30,122 bases of DNA from positions 17,501 to 47,622 of the forward strand of contig JAQGDQ010001318.1 in the NCBI GenBank assembly GCA_030141605.1. The letters run 5' to 3'. Source of the DNA: Tubiluchus corallicola. Its lineage: Eukaryota > Priapulida > Priapulimorpha > Priapulimorphida > Tubiluchidae. The position numbers and the translations under genes were made by a program. How positions within the stretch are numbered: position 1 is the stretch's first letter; each line of letters starts with the position of its first letter. The notes under the pieces are model-generated. The model ran no database searches, had not been told where the DNA came from, and saw only the letters and a program-made list of their open reading frames with translations. Positions 24,201 through 29,769 of this stretch are shown in pieces.

Positions 24201-27200
24201 CAGGCACTCCAACTTAGCCTATTGAGTAGCTTAGTCTGGTGTACACTTGTGTGATCGTACACACTATTTTATGGATCACCTGCTTGCTACACCCCAAGAA
24301 AACCGTCTGCTGTACAGAGTTCCAGGAAAAGCCAATCAACCAGCCAAGGACAAATTAAGGTCGTTTCATTTTTTAGCAGACGTCTCTTTAAAAACAGAAA
24401 AGACTTAAGGCCAAAGAGTATCAGAGTGTTTTGTCTGGACAGTTGAAATTTTTTGCATTAACCAATTTCACAAACGCTGCAGATACAAAAAGCTTTTTTC
24501 ATTTTTTTCATCAAAAATCGATTTTTAATTTGTTTAAGGTATGCATGTGCATTTCATACGTAATTTTACGTGAAATTTCATTGGGTGAGGCATAGAAACA
24601 TACAAAAGTTATCAAATATAGCATAATCGCTGCTTAGTGAAAGCAGTTTTTCATGAACCCATGCAAAATGCAACAAATGCTTATGGTTCTGAAAGGAGTT
24701 GAGCTTTCAAATGGCCAATACATGATTCTGACACATCAAATCAGTCACAAATGACAGTTAAAAATCTCCCACTTCACTACTCAAAATTTAGCATGTAGCA
24801 TCGCTGTTCTGGCATTCTATTTCTACTCATAATTATGACTTCACCAGGTCAGTTACCGTATATACTCGCATATAAGCCGAATTTAGAACTATAAAATACA
24901 ATACTGAAATCAGGGGGTCGGCTTATATGCGCATGAAACAAAATGAACACAAGGACAGACACTAATGCCAATTTTCCAGCCACACATTTTCATCGCTATC
25001 TGACTTTATTTGGTTGTGTGTCACCCAATGTATAATTTCTTCTAGTATGTAACATAAAAGTAAGCATTTTACATCTTTATAGTAAAAGATTTCTATGAAC
25101 CAAAAATACCCAATTAACAAAATGTGACAAAAAGGGATCAATTTTGTTGATTGGGTATGGAGTAAAATTAGACAAGTTGATGGTCGGCTTATATACGGGT
25201 TTTTGCAAAAACTGGCCATTTTAAAGCACTTTTAGGGGGTCGGCTTATATGCGATGTAGGCTTATATGCGAGTATATACGGTAATTCCAAATGCCACATC
25301 AAAAATAATTGATAAAATGTGTAATGAGCCTTTTCAGAGGTCAGTGATTGATGACGATCGTGAAAAGGTGGTTAAGTGTAGCAGACAACGCATTTGTGTA
25401 CATTTGACAATGCCTCGCAGCACAAATGATTTTAGTATGCTATTAGCGATTTTGAAATAGGTTTTTAAACAAGTTAAATTACTAAGAACTTTCTTTTCTA
25501 ATCAGATCAATCTTTCAAGAAGGTAAGCACAATGCTAAGTTTTATGACTTTGTGAGGATATTTTTTTGGGACAAACTTTACAATTGTCCTTTCTTTCCCT
25601 TTAAGACTTCAAACAGCCAGAAATTCAAGTAGAATAACGAACTCATTCATGTGTTACAAATTTTTAACGTCATTTTGGAAATACGTTTGAAAATTTCTAC
25701 GTTTATCTCAAACCCGAACTTCGTCTGCGCCATCTTTAATTTCGTCAACATCGCTGGATGACAAAAATTCGACTTACTTTCGAAAAGCATAAAACCTGCA
25801 AAAGATGCTGCCGGGGTCCTTGGTGTTTCGCAAGACTTTGCACTCCCTACATCGGCTGACCTTCGCTTTTATCTCTTGACAAGCGCTGCACTGAAGAGAC
25901 GCGTTCAAACTCAAAGCGTTCTTAACTTGCTTCGACTTCACGAAACAGTCGCTAGCAACAACTAAAGAAGCAATGGTAAAATTAGAACATTGTTAGAACA
26001 ATGATAAAATCAGAACATTGTTAGAAGAAAGGTAAGATTAAAACATTGTTAAACAATGGTAAAATGACTAACATGCATTTACAATGACCATGAATGAGAT
26101 CAAAAGGTCCTGGTATTAAGGTATTAACAATTGCGAACAGTGATTAGAAACAATGTAAGTATTATCATGATGACTAGAAACAATCGTAAGCATTAACTAC
26201 GTAATAACTGGAAACAATGGTAGGCCTAAACTGCGTAATAACTGGACATAAATGTAGGCATTAACTACGTAATAACTGGAAACAATGGTAAGCATAAACT
26301 ATGTAATAACTGGAAAGAATGGTAAACATTAACTCTGTAATAACTGGAAACAATGGTAAGCATTAACTACGTAATAACTGGAAACAATGGTAAGCATTAA
26401 CTACGCAATAACTGGAAACAATGGTAAACATTATCTACATAATAACTGGAAACAATGGTAAGCATAAACTACATAACAATTGAAAACAATGGTAAGCATT
26501 AACTACGTAATAACTGGAAACAATGGAAAGCATTAACTACGTAATAACTGGATACAATGGTAAATATTAACTATCTTGTGATAACCAGAAACAACGGTAA
26601 GTGTTAACAGTCACATGATTATTACAAACAATTGTATTAAGCAATGAAATTTGCAATTCCTGGCATCAGAAATCAAAATAAAGAAATAAATATCATATAT
26701 TTTTGCAGTAGATCTCTGGATGTTTTGAGTCTCTGTCGAAAGATTTCTTAGCAAGCGGTAGATAGAAATTAAGAGCAGGACCAACCGAGACTGAAAATTG
26801 AGTTATTCAAAAGAGGCGAGCATTTTTTATCAGAAAGCGAATTGAAACAAACCAGTTATTACGTAGTTAATGCTTACCATTGTTTCGTGTTATTACGTAG
26901 TTACTGCTTACCATTTTTTCCAGTTATTATGAAGTTAATGCTTACCATTGTTTCCAGTTATTACGTTGTTAATACATACAACTGCTTCCAGTTATTACGT
27001 GGTTACTGCTTACCATTGTTTCCAGTTATTACATAGTTAATGCTTACCATTGTTTATAGTTATTACATTGTTAATTTGTTTCATATCGGAACAATTATGG
27101 ACATTATTATCGTAAAATTAGGCAAAAATTTAACAAAAAAAACAGATCTTTACCTTGTTTTAAAGGCTCCTCTTCAATTTCTATCTTTTTGACGCACTTT

Positions 27201-28699
27201 TGTTTCTTGCTGTTTATACTGGCACGTCTTTGAACAGTCACATACTTGGGTTCTTGGACGTTGCCAACATCTTTTTTCTTCATCCCTGGAAGAGATTTCT
27301 CGGCACTGCTCTTTCGTTTCTGAGTAACTGGCACCGTTTCTGGTTTCTGGTTCACGGTGCCGCCATGGTTTAAATTGTTGAACGATTTTGCAGGTAAAGC
27401 ATGATCAGTTTTAGCGCTTTCTCTGTTTTTGATTTCGGTTTCGAATTTTAAACTAGCCTGCGAATAAGGAGAAATAATTGTTTGAGCACCAGGAATGCTC
27501 ATTTGAACACTGAGCGACTGTTGTTTTTCCTCCACTTCTTTTTCTTCTTCTTCCTCCCCGCTGGCGTCCATGTGGTCCTCGATTGTGTCAATCTTAGACT
27601 TGTCCCCGTCCATTTTACGAAACTTTTTCAGCGAGTCCGGTTGCTTACCGCTCTTCTTCTTACGCGGAGGGCGGCTATCCCGACTGTGCTCCGATTCGCT
27701 CTCGGACGAAGTCGTCGACGACGTCTGTATCTGCAGTTGAGACGACGGCACTCTCTTCTTCGCCGACTTTTTTCCCAGCTTCTGCGTAACTTCGATGGCC
27801 AGCTCGCTGGGGACAACTGCGTGTTTGGCGGTCGACGGGCTTTGCTTTTCCGTCGGTTTACCAGAGCAGTCGACGAAGCACGGTCGCGTCTGCTCGTTAA
27901 CGATTGCCACGGGTTTCACAATTGCGGAGTTCGATTTCTCCGGCACTTTACTGGAACAGTTAACAAAACAAGGTCGAGTTTGCTCGCTAACAACTAAAGT
28001 AGGTTTGACCATGGTTGAATCTTGTCTATCTATTCGCGCGTTAGAACAACTGACAAAGCATGGACGAACCTGCTCGCTAACGACCACAGCCTGCTGGGTA
28101 ACGACAGCATTCTGATTTTCTTGCACTTTATCAGAACAGTCGACAAAACACGGCCTGATCTGCGGCGATGCTATGCACTGATGAGAGGCCGCTAGTATCT
28201 GCTGATCGTTCAACTTCTGCAGCTTTATCCGGGCGTGCTGAGCGGCTTCGGCCGCTTTAAAATCCGCATCGTCCGGTACGCATGTCAGACCGATGTTGCT
28301 GACGTGTGGATTAGAGACGAACTGCGTAAACTGATTGACAAACGACGCTGCGGCAGGTTGAGGCTGCGACACGATCGTGTGCGAGTAGACTTTGATGTCG
28401 TCGTCGACGATCGCATGCGGATGTGCGACCGGTTGAAGCTGCAGAGTCTGTCGCTGTTGATAAGCTTTCATAAACGGCCCAACAAGCTGCTGATATGAGG
28501 AGGAAGTTTTTGCAGGCGGGTTCGTTTTTCTACTCATGTCGTGGCTTCGGTTTATGGTTGTCATCCATGCAGTGAAGCTGCTCATGGCACAGCCGCTTGG
28601 CTCTTGCATCGCCTTATCAATAAAAGACTTAAAATGGTTGTTCATATTTAACATGGCATTGAACATCTGACGTAAATTTTCTTCGCTACGAATCTCTGA
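3062..28699 (-). CDS. kdm3: KDM3-family JmjC histone lysine demethylase, 16 exons joined, N-terminus probably missing
   Basis: Sixteen exons on the minus strand (28699-27154, 25961-25778, 23899-23676, 21917-21639, 20995-20865, 19463-19331, 18249-18113, 16756-16601, 15777-15606, 14696-14606, 14382-14252, 13346-13227, 7765-7626, 6296-6120, 4542-4408, 3136-3062) join through GT-AG introns with matching phases. They total 3831 nt, which is 1276 codons plus TGA. Numbering from the first exon base, the KDM3 zinc finger begins at C666/C669 and the JmjC iron ligands are H1075, D1077 and H1206. Family knowledge: KDM3 enzymes are Fe(II)/2-oxoglutarate dioxygenases that remove mono- and dimethyl marks from H3K9 in the nucleus. 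Vertebrate KDM3A is about 1320 residues; its N-terminal folded region is not recognisable here, so upstream exons probably lie outside the window. All catalytic ligands are present, so an active enzyme is expected. Alternative: one of the KDM3A/KDM3B/JMJD1C lineages; I cannot separate them. Confidence 0.95.
3216..3595. repeat. Pyrimidine-rich tract with roughly 82-bp internal repeats
   Basis: The plus strand is almost all C/T, with a pure TC run near 3240-3272. From 3311 a unit starting CACATCTCTCTCCAACTTCT recurs at 3395, 3476 and 3556. It lies in the last intron of kdm3. The frames predicted across it are low-complexity artefacts. Confidence 0.85.
4107..4335. repeat. Purine-rich GA tract with CAGA run
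   Basis: A G/A-only tract on the plus strand, with GAGAGA runs and a CAGA tetranucleotide stretch at about 4299-4318. It is the complement of the C/T tract 600 bp to the left in the same intron. Confidence 0.85.
4408..4542 (-). CDS. kdm3: KDM3 exon 15: JmjC C-terminal part
   Basis: The acceptor is CTCTTCTCAG|GTG and the donor CTGCAG|GTTTGT; 45 codons, phase 0. It encodes [20 protein letters not shown] and [19 protein letters not shown], which aligns without gaps to KDM3[30 protein letters not shown]...THTNHEDKLQ. Confidence 0.97.
4841..5440. mobile_element. Non-autonomous DNA-transposon-like element, copy A
   Basis: Similar along its length to 8903-9408 (GCACCCCCTATTTTCACTC, GGTAGAGAAAGTACTGTC, GCGACAATTTAGGCTA). 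Ends resemble inverted repeats: AGTGGCGGCTCGTG at left, CTACGAACTTCCAC at right. Copy A has an internal 111-bp tandem duplication (4859-4969 and 4970-5080) that copy B lacks. No target duplication was certain and no coding capacity was seen. Confidence 0.65.
5441..6102. repeat. 66-bp minisatellite derived from kdm3 exon 14 donor junction
   Basis: Nine close copies of a 66-bp unit plus one degenerate copy end at the true exon-intron junction (6119/6120). In the gene sense each unit contains GCTGGCGTTCCTGACCAG|GTGAGTT, the counterpart of exon 14's GCTGGTGCTCCTCACCAG|GTGAGTT. The plus-strand 205-codon frame through the array is a by-product of the unit length being a multiple of three. Confidence 0.93.
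6120..6296 (-). CDS. kdm3: KDM3 exon 14: JmjC distal Fe ligand
   Basis: The acceptor is TTTTTTCTCAG|GTG and the donor CACCAG|GTGAGT; phase is 0 on both sides, 59 codons. It encodes [20 protein letters not shown] and [17 protein letters not shown]; the His of GAPHQ is the third iron ligand. The 3' end of this exon and its splice donor are the evident source of the adjoining 66-bp minisatellite. Confidence 0.97.
6297..6907. other. Intron 13 sequence without recognised features
   Basis: AT-rich intron sequence next to the acceptor of exon 14; no repeats or homology seen. Confidence 0.5.
6908..7500. mobile_element. MITE-like element with internal tandem repeats
   Basis: Left end GGCGCGTTCAGACGAG resembles the complement of the right-hand TAGTGTGAACAAGCC, an imperfect inverted terminal repeat. 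The interior has three copies of a unit of about 97 bp (7035-7300, with GACACTCCCTTCTCGATTCG), and the right end has a 48-bp duplication beginning GCTAGTGTGAACAAGCC. No transposase. Confidence 0.45.
7626..7765 (-). CDS. kdm3: KDM3 exon 13: JmjC segment
   Basis: The acceptor is TGTTTTACAG|AA and the donor AAAAAG|GTTTCT. It encodes [20 protein letters not shown] and then [35 protein letters not shown] is the family signature. It is preceded by the largest intron of the window (5461 bp). A longer minus-strand frame over the same bases is out of phase and lacks homology. Confidence 0.95.
7766..8902. other. Intron 12, proximal part, unassigned
   Basis: No homology recognised. It contains a ten-G run at 8107-8116. 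Small frames here are not supported by splice sites or motifs. Confidence 0.4.
8903..9408. mobile_element. Non-autonomous DNA-transposon-like element, copy B
   Basis: Second copy of the element at 4841-5440, same orientation, without the 111-bp duplication. The right end CTACGAGCCACCA is complementary to TGGTGGCTCGTAG, close to the left end AGTGGCGGCTCGTG of copy A, supporting inverted terminal repeats. Confidence 0.65.
9711..9752. repeat. 42-bp alternating pyrimidine-purine tract
   Basis: Strict alternation of CG/TG/CA steps, a sequence class prone to Z-DNA. It sits in intron 12. Confidence 0.7.
10224..11028. mobile_element. MITE-like element, outer, interrupted
   Basis: Ends TAGGGGCGAGCAT (10224-10236) and ATGCTCGCCCCCTA (right) are inverted repeats differing by one G. 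AT-rich flanks carry GAATTCGAA motifs on both sides. A second element interrupts it at about 10333-10745. Confidence 0.7.
10333..10745. mobile_element. Nested 'TTTTCCCTGAC' element, copy 1
   Basis: Aligns along its length to 12759-13202 (AAATATTGATTTTCCA, GCATTACCAGTACACATATTC, TTCACGGTGATTAT). It lies inside the outer element at 10224-11028, so it inserted later. Confidence 0.75.
11341..11920. repeat. 72-bp minisatellite, eight copies
   Basis: Units start at 11341, 11413, 11485, 11557, 11629, 11701, 11773 and 11845. Two unit types (AATGAAAGGACAAGT and AAGGAAAGAACAATT) alternate through the middle of the array, indicating expansion of a two-unit block. Confidence 0.93.
11950..12120. repeat. 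Diverged dispersed segment, copy 2
   Basis: Counterpart of 1790-1990 (GACTTTAAAGTAATTTCACTAAT, ending CTTCCCGGGAGGC). It directly follows the 72-bp array. Confidence 0.5.
12122..12220. repeat. Three-copy tandem repeat, 35-37 bp
   Basis: TTTAATTTATATGAAATAGTC recurs at 37- and 35-bp spacing. Confidence 0.85.
12221..12758. other. Intron 12 segment with a Cys-rich open frame
   Basis: A minus-strand frame inside 12553-12774 encodes [14 protein letters not shown] and then CLSCDFVC. Spaced CxxC pairs are unusual by chance, but there are no convincing splice sites and no family match. Confidence 0.25.
12759..13202. mobile_element. 'TTTTCCCTGAC' element, copy 2
   Basis: Near end-to-end copy of 10333-10745. 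Ends GGGTTCCCA and GAGAACCC are short imperfect inverted repeats. It stops about 25 bp from the splice donor of kdm3 exon 12. Confidence 0.75.
13227..13346 (-). CDS. kdm3: KDM3 exon 12: JmjC Fe(II) ligands HxD
   Basis: The acceptor is TATCTTCAG|GT and the donor GGAAG|GTGGGC. It encodes [20 protein letters not shown] and continues NVMMHVGIP. The His and Asp of LHLD are the first two iron ligands. The segment before TTNLHLD (family: ITPEDRKYG) is replaced by SAMFPSEG. Confidence 0.96.
13347..14251. other. Intron 11, no recognised features
   Basis: AT-rich; no repeat or homology seen. Confidence 0.5.
14252..14382 (-). CDS. kdm3: KDM3 exon 11: JmjC core
   Basis: The acceptor is GTTTGATAG|A and the donor TTATG|GTATGT. 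It encodes [19 protein letters not shown], then [20 protein letters not shown] and YNAYG, matching the family's [31 protein letters not shown] block almost residue for residue. Intron 10 is only 223 bp. Confidence 0.97.
14606..14696 (-). CDS. kdm3: KDM3 exon 10: JmjC core
   Basis: The acceptor is TTTCATTCCTAG|AA and the donor GGACAG|GTGAGT. It encodes [20 protein letters not shown] and [10 protein letters not shown]; the [11 protein letters not shown] motif is near invariant in KDM3 proteins. Just upstream of its acceptor lies a minisatellite full of acceptor-like sequences. Confidence 0.97.
14764..15390. repeat. 40-bp minisatellite, about 15 copies, acceptor-like in gene sense
   Basis: Unit AAGCTGCAAGAGAAGTTG...CATGTACAAC. 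One copy near 14945 lacks about 13 bp, and the distal end (15239-15375) holds two copies of a longer 69-bp variant. In the gene sense each unit reads CAACTTCTCTTGCAG. Frames read through it on the plus strand are artefacts. Confidence 0.93.
15606..15777 (-). CDS. kdm3: KDM3 exon 9: JmjC N-terminal part
   Basis: The acceptor is CTTTCAG|CCTGTC and the donor TCTG|GTAATG. It encodes [20 protein letters not shown] and continues through [14 protein letters not shown] and FWNGFEKMS. The family block '[22 protein letters not shown]...FGEQEVDLVNCRT...FWDGFE' is clear. Confidence 0.96.
15900..16036. repeat. Two-copy tandem duplication, about 68 bp
   Basis: CACAATACGTGCACAATAAG through GTAGGTCAAAGG occurs twice with one main substitution. 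Confidence 0.9.
16144..16490. repeat. Three-copy tandem repeat, about 122 bp
   Basis: GTAGAGTGATTTACTAGCAG starts units at 16144, 16265 and 16389, each running to GGCATTGTTAAGT or its diverged end. Confidence 0.9.
16601..16756 (-). CDS. kdm3: KDM3 exon 8: start of JmjC region
   Basis: The acceptor is GTTTCCAG|TCG and the donor GGACAG|GTAAAA. It encodes 52 residues including [20 protein letters not shown] and FRDQWKRGQ, corresponding to 'PHYWLCDNRLLCLQDP...FRECWKQGQ' in KDM3A. Phase is 0 on both sides. An internal CAG six bases in gives a second possible acceptor. Confidence 0.95.
16932..17552 (+). mobile_element. 5S-rRNA-derived SINE-like element with direct-repeat flanks
   Basis: Bases 16990-17060 match the 3' half of eukaryotic 5S rRNA (GGTTAGTACTTGGATGGG, GACCGCC, GGAATACC, GGTGCTGTAGGC), including the type-1 pol III internal control region. 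An unrelated, GC-richer body of about 460 bp follows. Identical 30-bp direct repeats flank the whole at 16932-16961 and 17523-17552. The 5' half of 5S is missing, so it is not a functional rRNA gene. 5S-derived SINEs (SINE3 class) are known in animals; assignment to a named family is not possible here. Confidence 0.8.
17553..18112. other. Intron 7 segment, unassigned
   Basis: No homology recognised; small frames on both strands are not supported. Confidence 0.4.
18113..18249 (-). CDS. kdm3: KDM3 exon 7: variable linker with tandem acceptor
   Basis: It encodes [20 protein letters not shown], then [12 protein letters not shown] and a Pro-rich end, and stops at CCGTTG|GTATGA. A helix-like [15 protein letters not shown] segment resembles the short helical segment that precedes the JmjC domain in KDM3 proteins, where it serves as an interaction motif. 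Two in-phase acceptors, TTCAG|GTTCAG|GTATG, lie 6 bp apart, so the exon may start at 18249 or 18243. Confidence 0.82.
18250..19330. other. Intron 6, no recognised features
   Basis: AT-rich, with an eleven-G run at 18625-18635. Confidence 0.5.
19331..19463 (-). CDS. kdm3: KDM3 exon 6: variable linker
   Basis: The acceptor is TTTTTTCAG|GATGCATTTCCC. The donor is inferred as TTTCG|GTTTGTTC, which is weak but gives the only phase that fits the next exon (G|GT). It encodes [20 protein letters not shown] and onward to [11 protein letters not shown], a Thr/Lys/Ala-rich stretch between the zinc finger and the JmjC domain, where family members are poorly conserved. Support is the splice sites and phase rather than homology. 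Confidence 0.75.
19715..19912. repeat. Short-period array, about 22-24 bp
   Basis: Degenerate units of the form GAGGCATTTGGCATTAAGC, about eight to nine copies with variable length. Confidence 0.8.
19996..20598. mobile_element. Possible pogo/Tigger-like MITE
   Basis: The left end AGTAAACTCTGTATAACTC and the complement of the right end (CCCGTTATAACTCGAATT) share TATAACTC and resemble Tc1/mariner-pogo termini. A further end-like fragment lies at 19586. No transposase frame. Confidence 0.35.
20865..20995 (-). CDS. kdm3: KDM3 exon 5: post-zinc-finger segment
   Basis: The acceptor is CTCTTCAG|CG and the donor GGGAAG|GTACTG. G|CG joins to Ala, giving [16 protein letters not shown] followed by NIPEDCPC; vertebrate KDM3A has [24 protein letters not shown] at this place. 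Another minus-strand frame over the same bases (with [11 protein letters not shown]) is longer, but it lacks homology and fails the splice phase. Confidence 0.93.
21639..21917 (-). CDS. kdm3: KDM3 exon 4: C6-type KDM3 zinc finger
   Basis: The acceptor is CACTTCTCCAG|AA and the donor AAAAG|GTAAGT. It encodes 93 residues containing [24 protein letters not shown], then CDCDHEH and a later Cys, the diagnostic KDM3 family zinc finger that is needed for demethylase activity in the family. It ends [10 protein letters not shown], as in vertebrate members (MPTQIIPGK). The insert after the last CxxC is Arg/Asp/His rich and GC-rich compared with the rest of the window, which creates long spurious frames on both strands. 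Confidence 0.97.
22430..22530. repeat. Degenerate GAT/GAC-rich repeat
   Basis: GATGATGACGATGACAAAGATGTTGGCTAA recurs in diverged form 50-60 bp later. Confidence 0.6.
22945..23541. mobile_element. hAT-like MITE with 8-bp target duplication
   Basis: Ends TAGTGACGTCGGGA and the complement of the right end, TAGGGATGTGACAA, match at the terminal TAG-GA-GT positions. The flanks TTTTAAAC and TTTTAAAT (7 of 8) fit an 8-bp target duplication, as made by hAT elements. The interior is TTCGAA-rich; no coding capacity. Confidence 0.55.
23676..23899 (-). CDS. kdm3: KDM3 exon 3: linker before zinc finger
   Basis: The acceptor is TTTCCAG|G and the donor GCAGAC|GTGAGT. It encodes KLATKENG..., then the conserved stretch [20 protein letters not shown], which corresponds to 'AKYILANIGDHFCQMV.SEKEA' in vertebrate KDM3A. 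Phase (one base in, one base out) joins C|AA to form Gln in front of [18 protein letters not shown] plus-strand frame over the same bases is a shadow. Confidence 0.94.
23900..24852. other. Intron 2 segment, unassigned
   Basis: No repeat or homology recognised. Confidence 0.4.
24854..25283. mobile_element. 430-bp MITE with perfect 25-bp inverted terminal repeats
   Basis: 24854-24878 is the exact reverse complement of 25259-25283 (starts TACCGTATATACTCGC). TA at both tips fits a TA target duplication, as in Tc1/mariner-like elements. Three internal copies of GTCGGCTTATAT (about 24918, 25183, 25239) repeat part of the terminus. Confidence 0.85.
25778..25961 (-). CDS. kdm3: KDM3 exon 2: Cys-rich linker start
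   Basis: The acceptor is CTTCTTTAG|TT and the donor CGAAA|GTAAGT. Phase 1 in and phase 2 out match both neighbours. It encodes about 61 residues with CSAC, CREC and FCRF motifs, matching the family's 'CRECR...FCRFFxFRR' block just upstream of the KDM3 zinc finger. The Cys pairs (CxxC, CxxC, C) probably bind zinc. The exon is well matched in length and spacing to the vertebrate block. Confidence 0.93.
25970..26620. repeat. 34-bp minisatellite, plus orientation, about 12-13 copies
   Basis: Unit GGTAAGCATTAACTACGTAA-TAACTGGAAACAAT from about 26180 to 26610. A related three-copy array with ATTGTTAGAAC motifs lies at 25970-26060. Confidence 0.9.
26850..27078. repeat. 34-bp minisatellite, inverted orientation, about 7 copies
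   Basis: Unit is the reverse complement of the array 230 bp to the left (CCAGTTATTACGTAGTTAAT-GCTTACCATTGTTT). Confidence 0.9.
27154..28699 (-). CDS. kdm3: KDM3 exon 1 of window: long polar N-terminal region
   Basis: The open frame runs 515 codons plus one base and ends at CAAG|GTAAAG (donor at 27153-27152). The 5' edge is inferred from a pyrimidine-rich acceptor (CCACTTCTAG) just before 28699; an alternative CAG acceptor would start at 28695 in another phase, and the first internal Met is at 28666. The sequence is low in predicted order and rich in Gln, Ser and Lys. Numbered from that Met, four copies of RPCFVxCS lie at residues 171, 201, 231 and 261, exactly 30 residues apart. Lys/Arg patches ([18 protein letters not shown]) look like nuclear localisation signals, and an acidic run ([10 protein letters not shown]) follows. 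It could be the first coding exon if translation starts at 28666, but known KDM3 proteins have more N-terminal sequence. Confidence 0.85.
27797..28186 (-). repeat. Coding repeat: four 30-residue units with RPCFVxCS
   Basis: Inside the first kdm3 exon, RPCFV begins at residues 171, 201, 231 and 261 (numbered from the Met at 28666). Neighbouring residues (VxEQT before, KxxEK after) are also shared, while the rest of each unit has drifted. Confidence 0.9.
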
Positions 28700-29454
28700 C
28701 TAGAAGTGGCACAGCAGCCCTGAGCGTTAGATGGCCTGAAAACATGAGAGCATTTTATTGCGGACCTCGTTGAGCGACAGGATGATTCGATGCCGCTGCC
28801 GCCGCAAGGAGTGTGAACGGTTTGCACGAAATTACTGAAATTTCTAAGAAGATTCAAGTCAAAGGAAACATTCCCCTTGACAGATTGCACAATTGTGCTG
28901 TATTATTGCACGCACTAATGTGCAAAAATTTATAATTTTTTTTTGCTACGTACATCGACTCATTCAAGGAACTTCAGCAAACATTCAGCTTTGGGAATGC
29001 AGCACTCTCACTAAAAGTGCTACGGTCACCATTGCTGCCAACAAGTAACGGAAGCCATTAAAAATATTGTCGTGTGACCGCTATAAAGAATGGTCATGCT
29101 ACCTCGTAATACAGGTTGGGTCTGTTGAACGGAGCTTTCAGGACAGGACAAGATGGTATGTTCAGCATTTTCTGCACGTCTTTAGTCACTGTCATTGTGC
29201 ACGTTGCAGTCAATCCCAAGATCGGAACTTTTGGAAACTGACGTTTCATGATCCCAAGAATCTTGTAATCTACAAAATCACATAAATGTTAAAACATAAA
29301 AAATGAAAATAACAAGATTATGGAAAATTATGATCATATTTTGGGTGCATCCTATTTTACAAGCCTACATTCGCTCCAGTTTTTCCTTGTGCGATGCTAA
29401 CCAAAGATTACCCATATTGCTTGGTCATTGGATCCTACTTAATTTCTGCAAGCA
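28700..29454. other. Region 5' of the first kdm3 exon, unassigned
   Basis: No KDM3 N-terminal homology was seen on the minus strand. A minus-strand frame at 28648-28890 overlaps the exon start in a different phase. No other feature. Confidence 0.4.
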
Positions 29455-29769
29455 TTATGAAACAAACGAAGATCTACATGAAAAAATAAAAGAAGAACCT
29501 TGGACAAGAAAAATAAAAAGACGCCATTTAAGATGGATTGGGCATACGGTTAGACTACCTGATGATATTCCAGTGAAGATAGCTCTTTAACAAGCCATAG
29601 AACCAGCTAAAAACCTGCAGGGAGACAAATGTTAACATATTTAGATTTTGCACAGAAAGATTTAAACACTTCAACATTGATCCTTAGAAATAAATGCACT
29701 TGGGGCATTGCAGCGAGTAGGGAGTCCTGGCATAGGGAGGTGAACAGAATCATGTCCCTGAACGTGTGA
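29455..29769 (+). pseudogene. 3' end of a decayed non-LTR retrotransposon (LINE)
   Basis: The frame ending at 29590 has TNEDLHEKIKEEPWTRKI then RRHLRWIGHTVRLPDDIPVK, the typical C-terminal block of LINE endonuclease/reverse-transcriptase proteins (RRRLRWxGHVxRMxDxRxPK). A stop at 29588-29590 and a frame change follow; a later frame gives YLDFAQKDLN and AASRESWHREVNRI, the usual 'DR..W...V' tail. Upstream RT domains are absent, so this is a 5'-truncated, dead copy. Confidence 0.8.

Noticed and set aside
24962-25219. 85-codon frame inside the perfect-TIR MITE
   Set aside because: The sequence has no recognisable transposase motif and the element is too short to be autonomous.
27482-28498. Plus-strand Arg-rich and other frames opposite the first kdm3 exon
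   Set aside because: Shadows of the 515-codon minus-strand exon, without motifs of their own.
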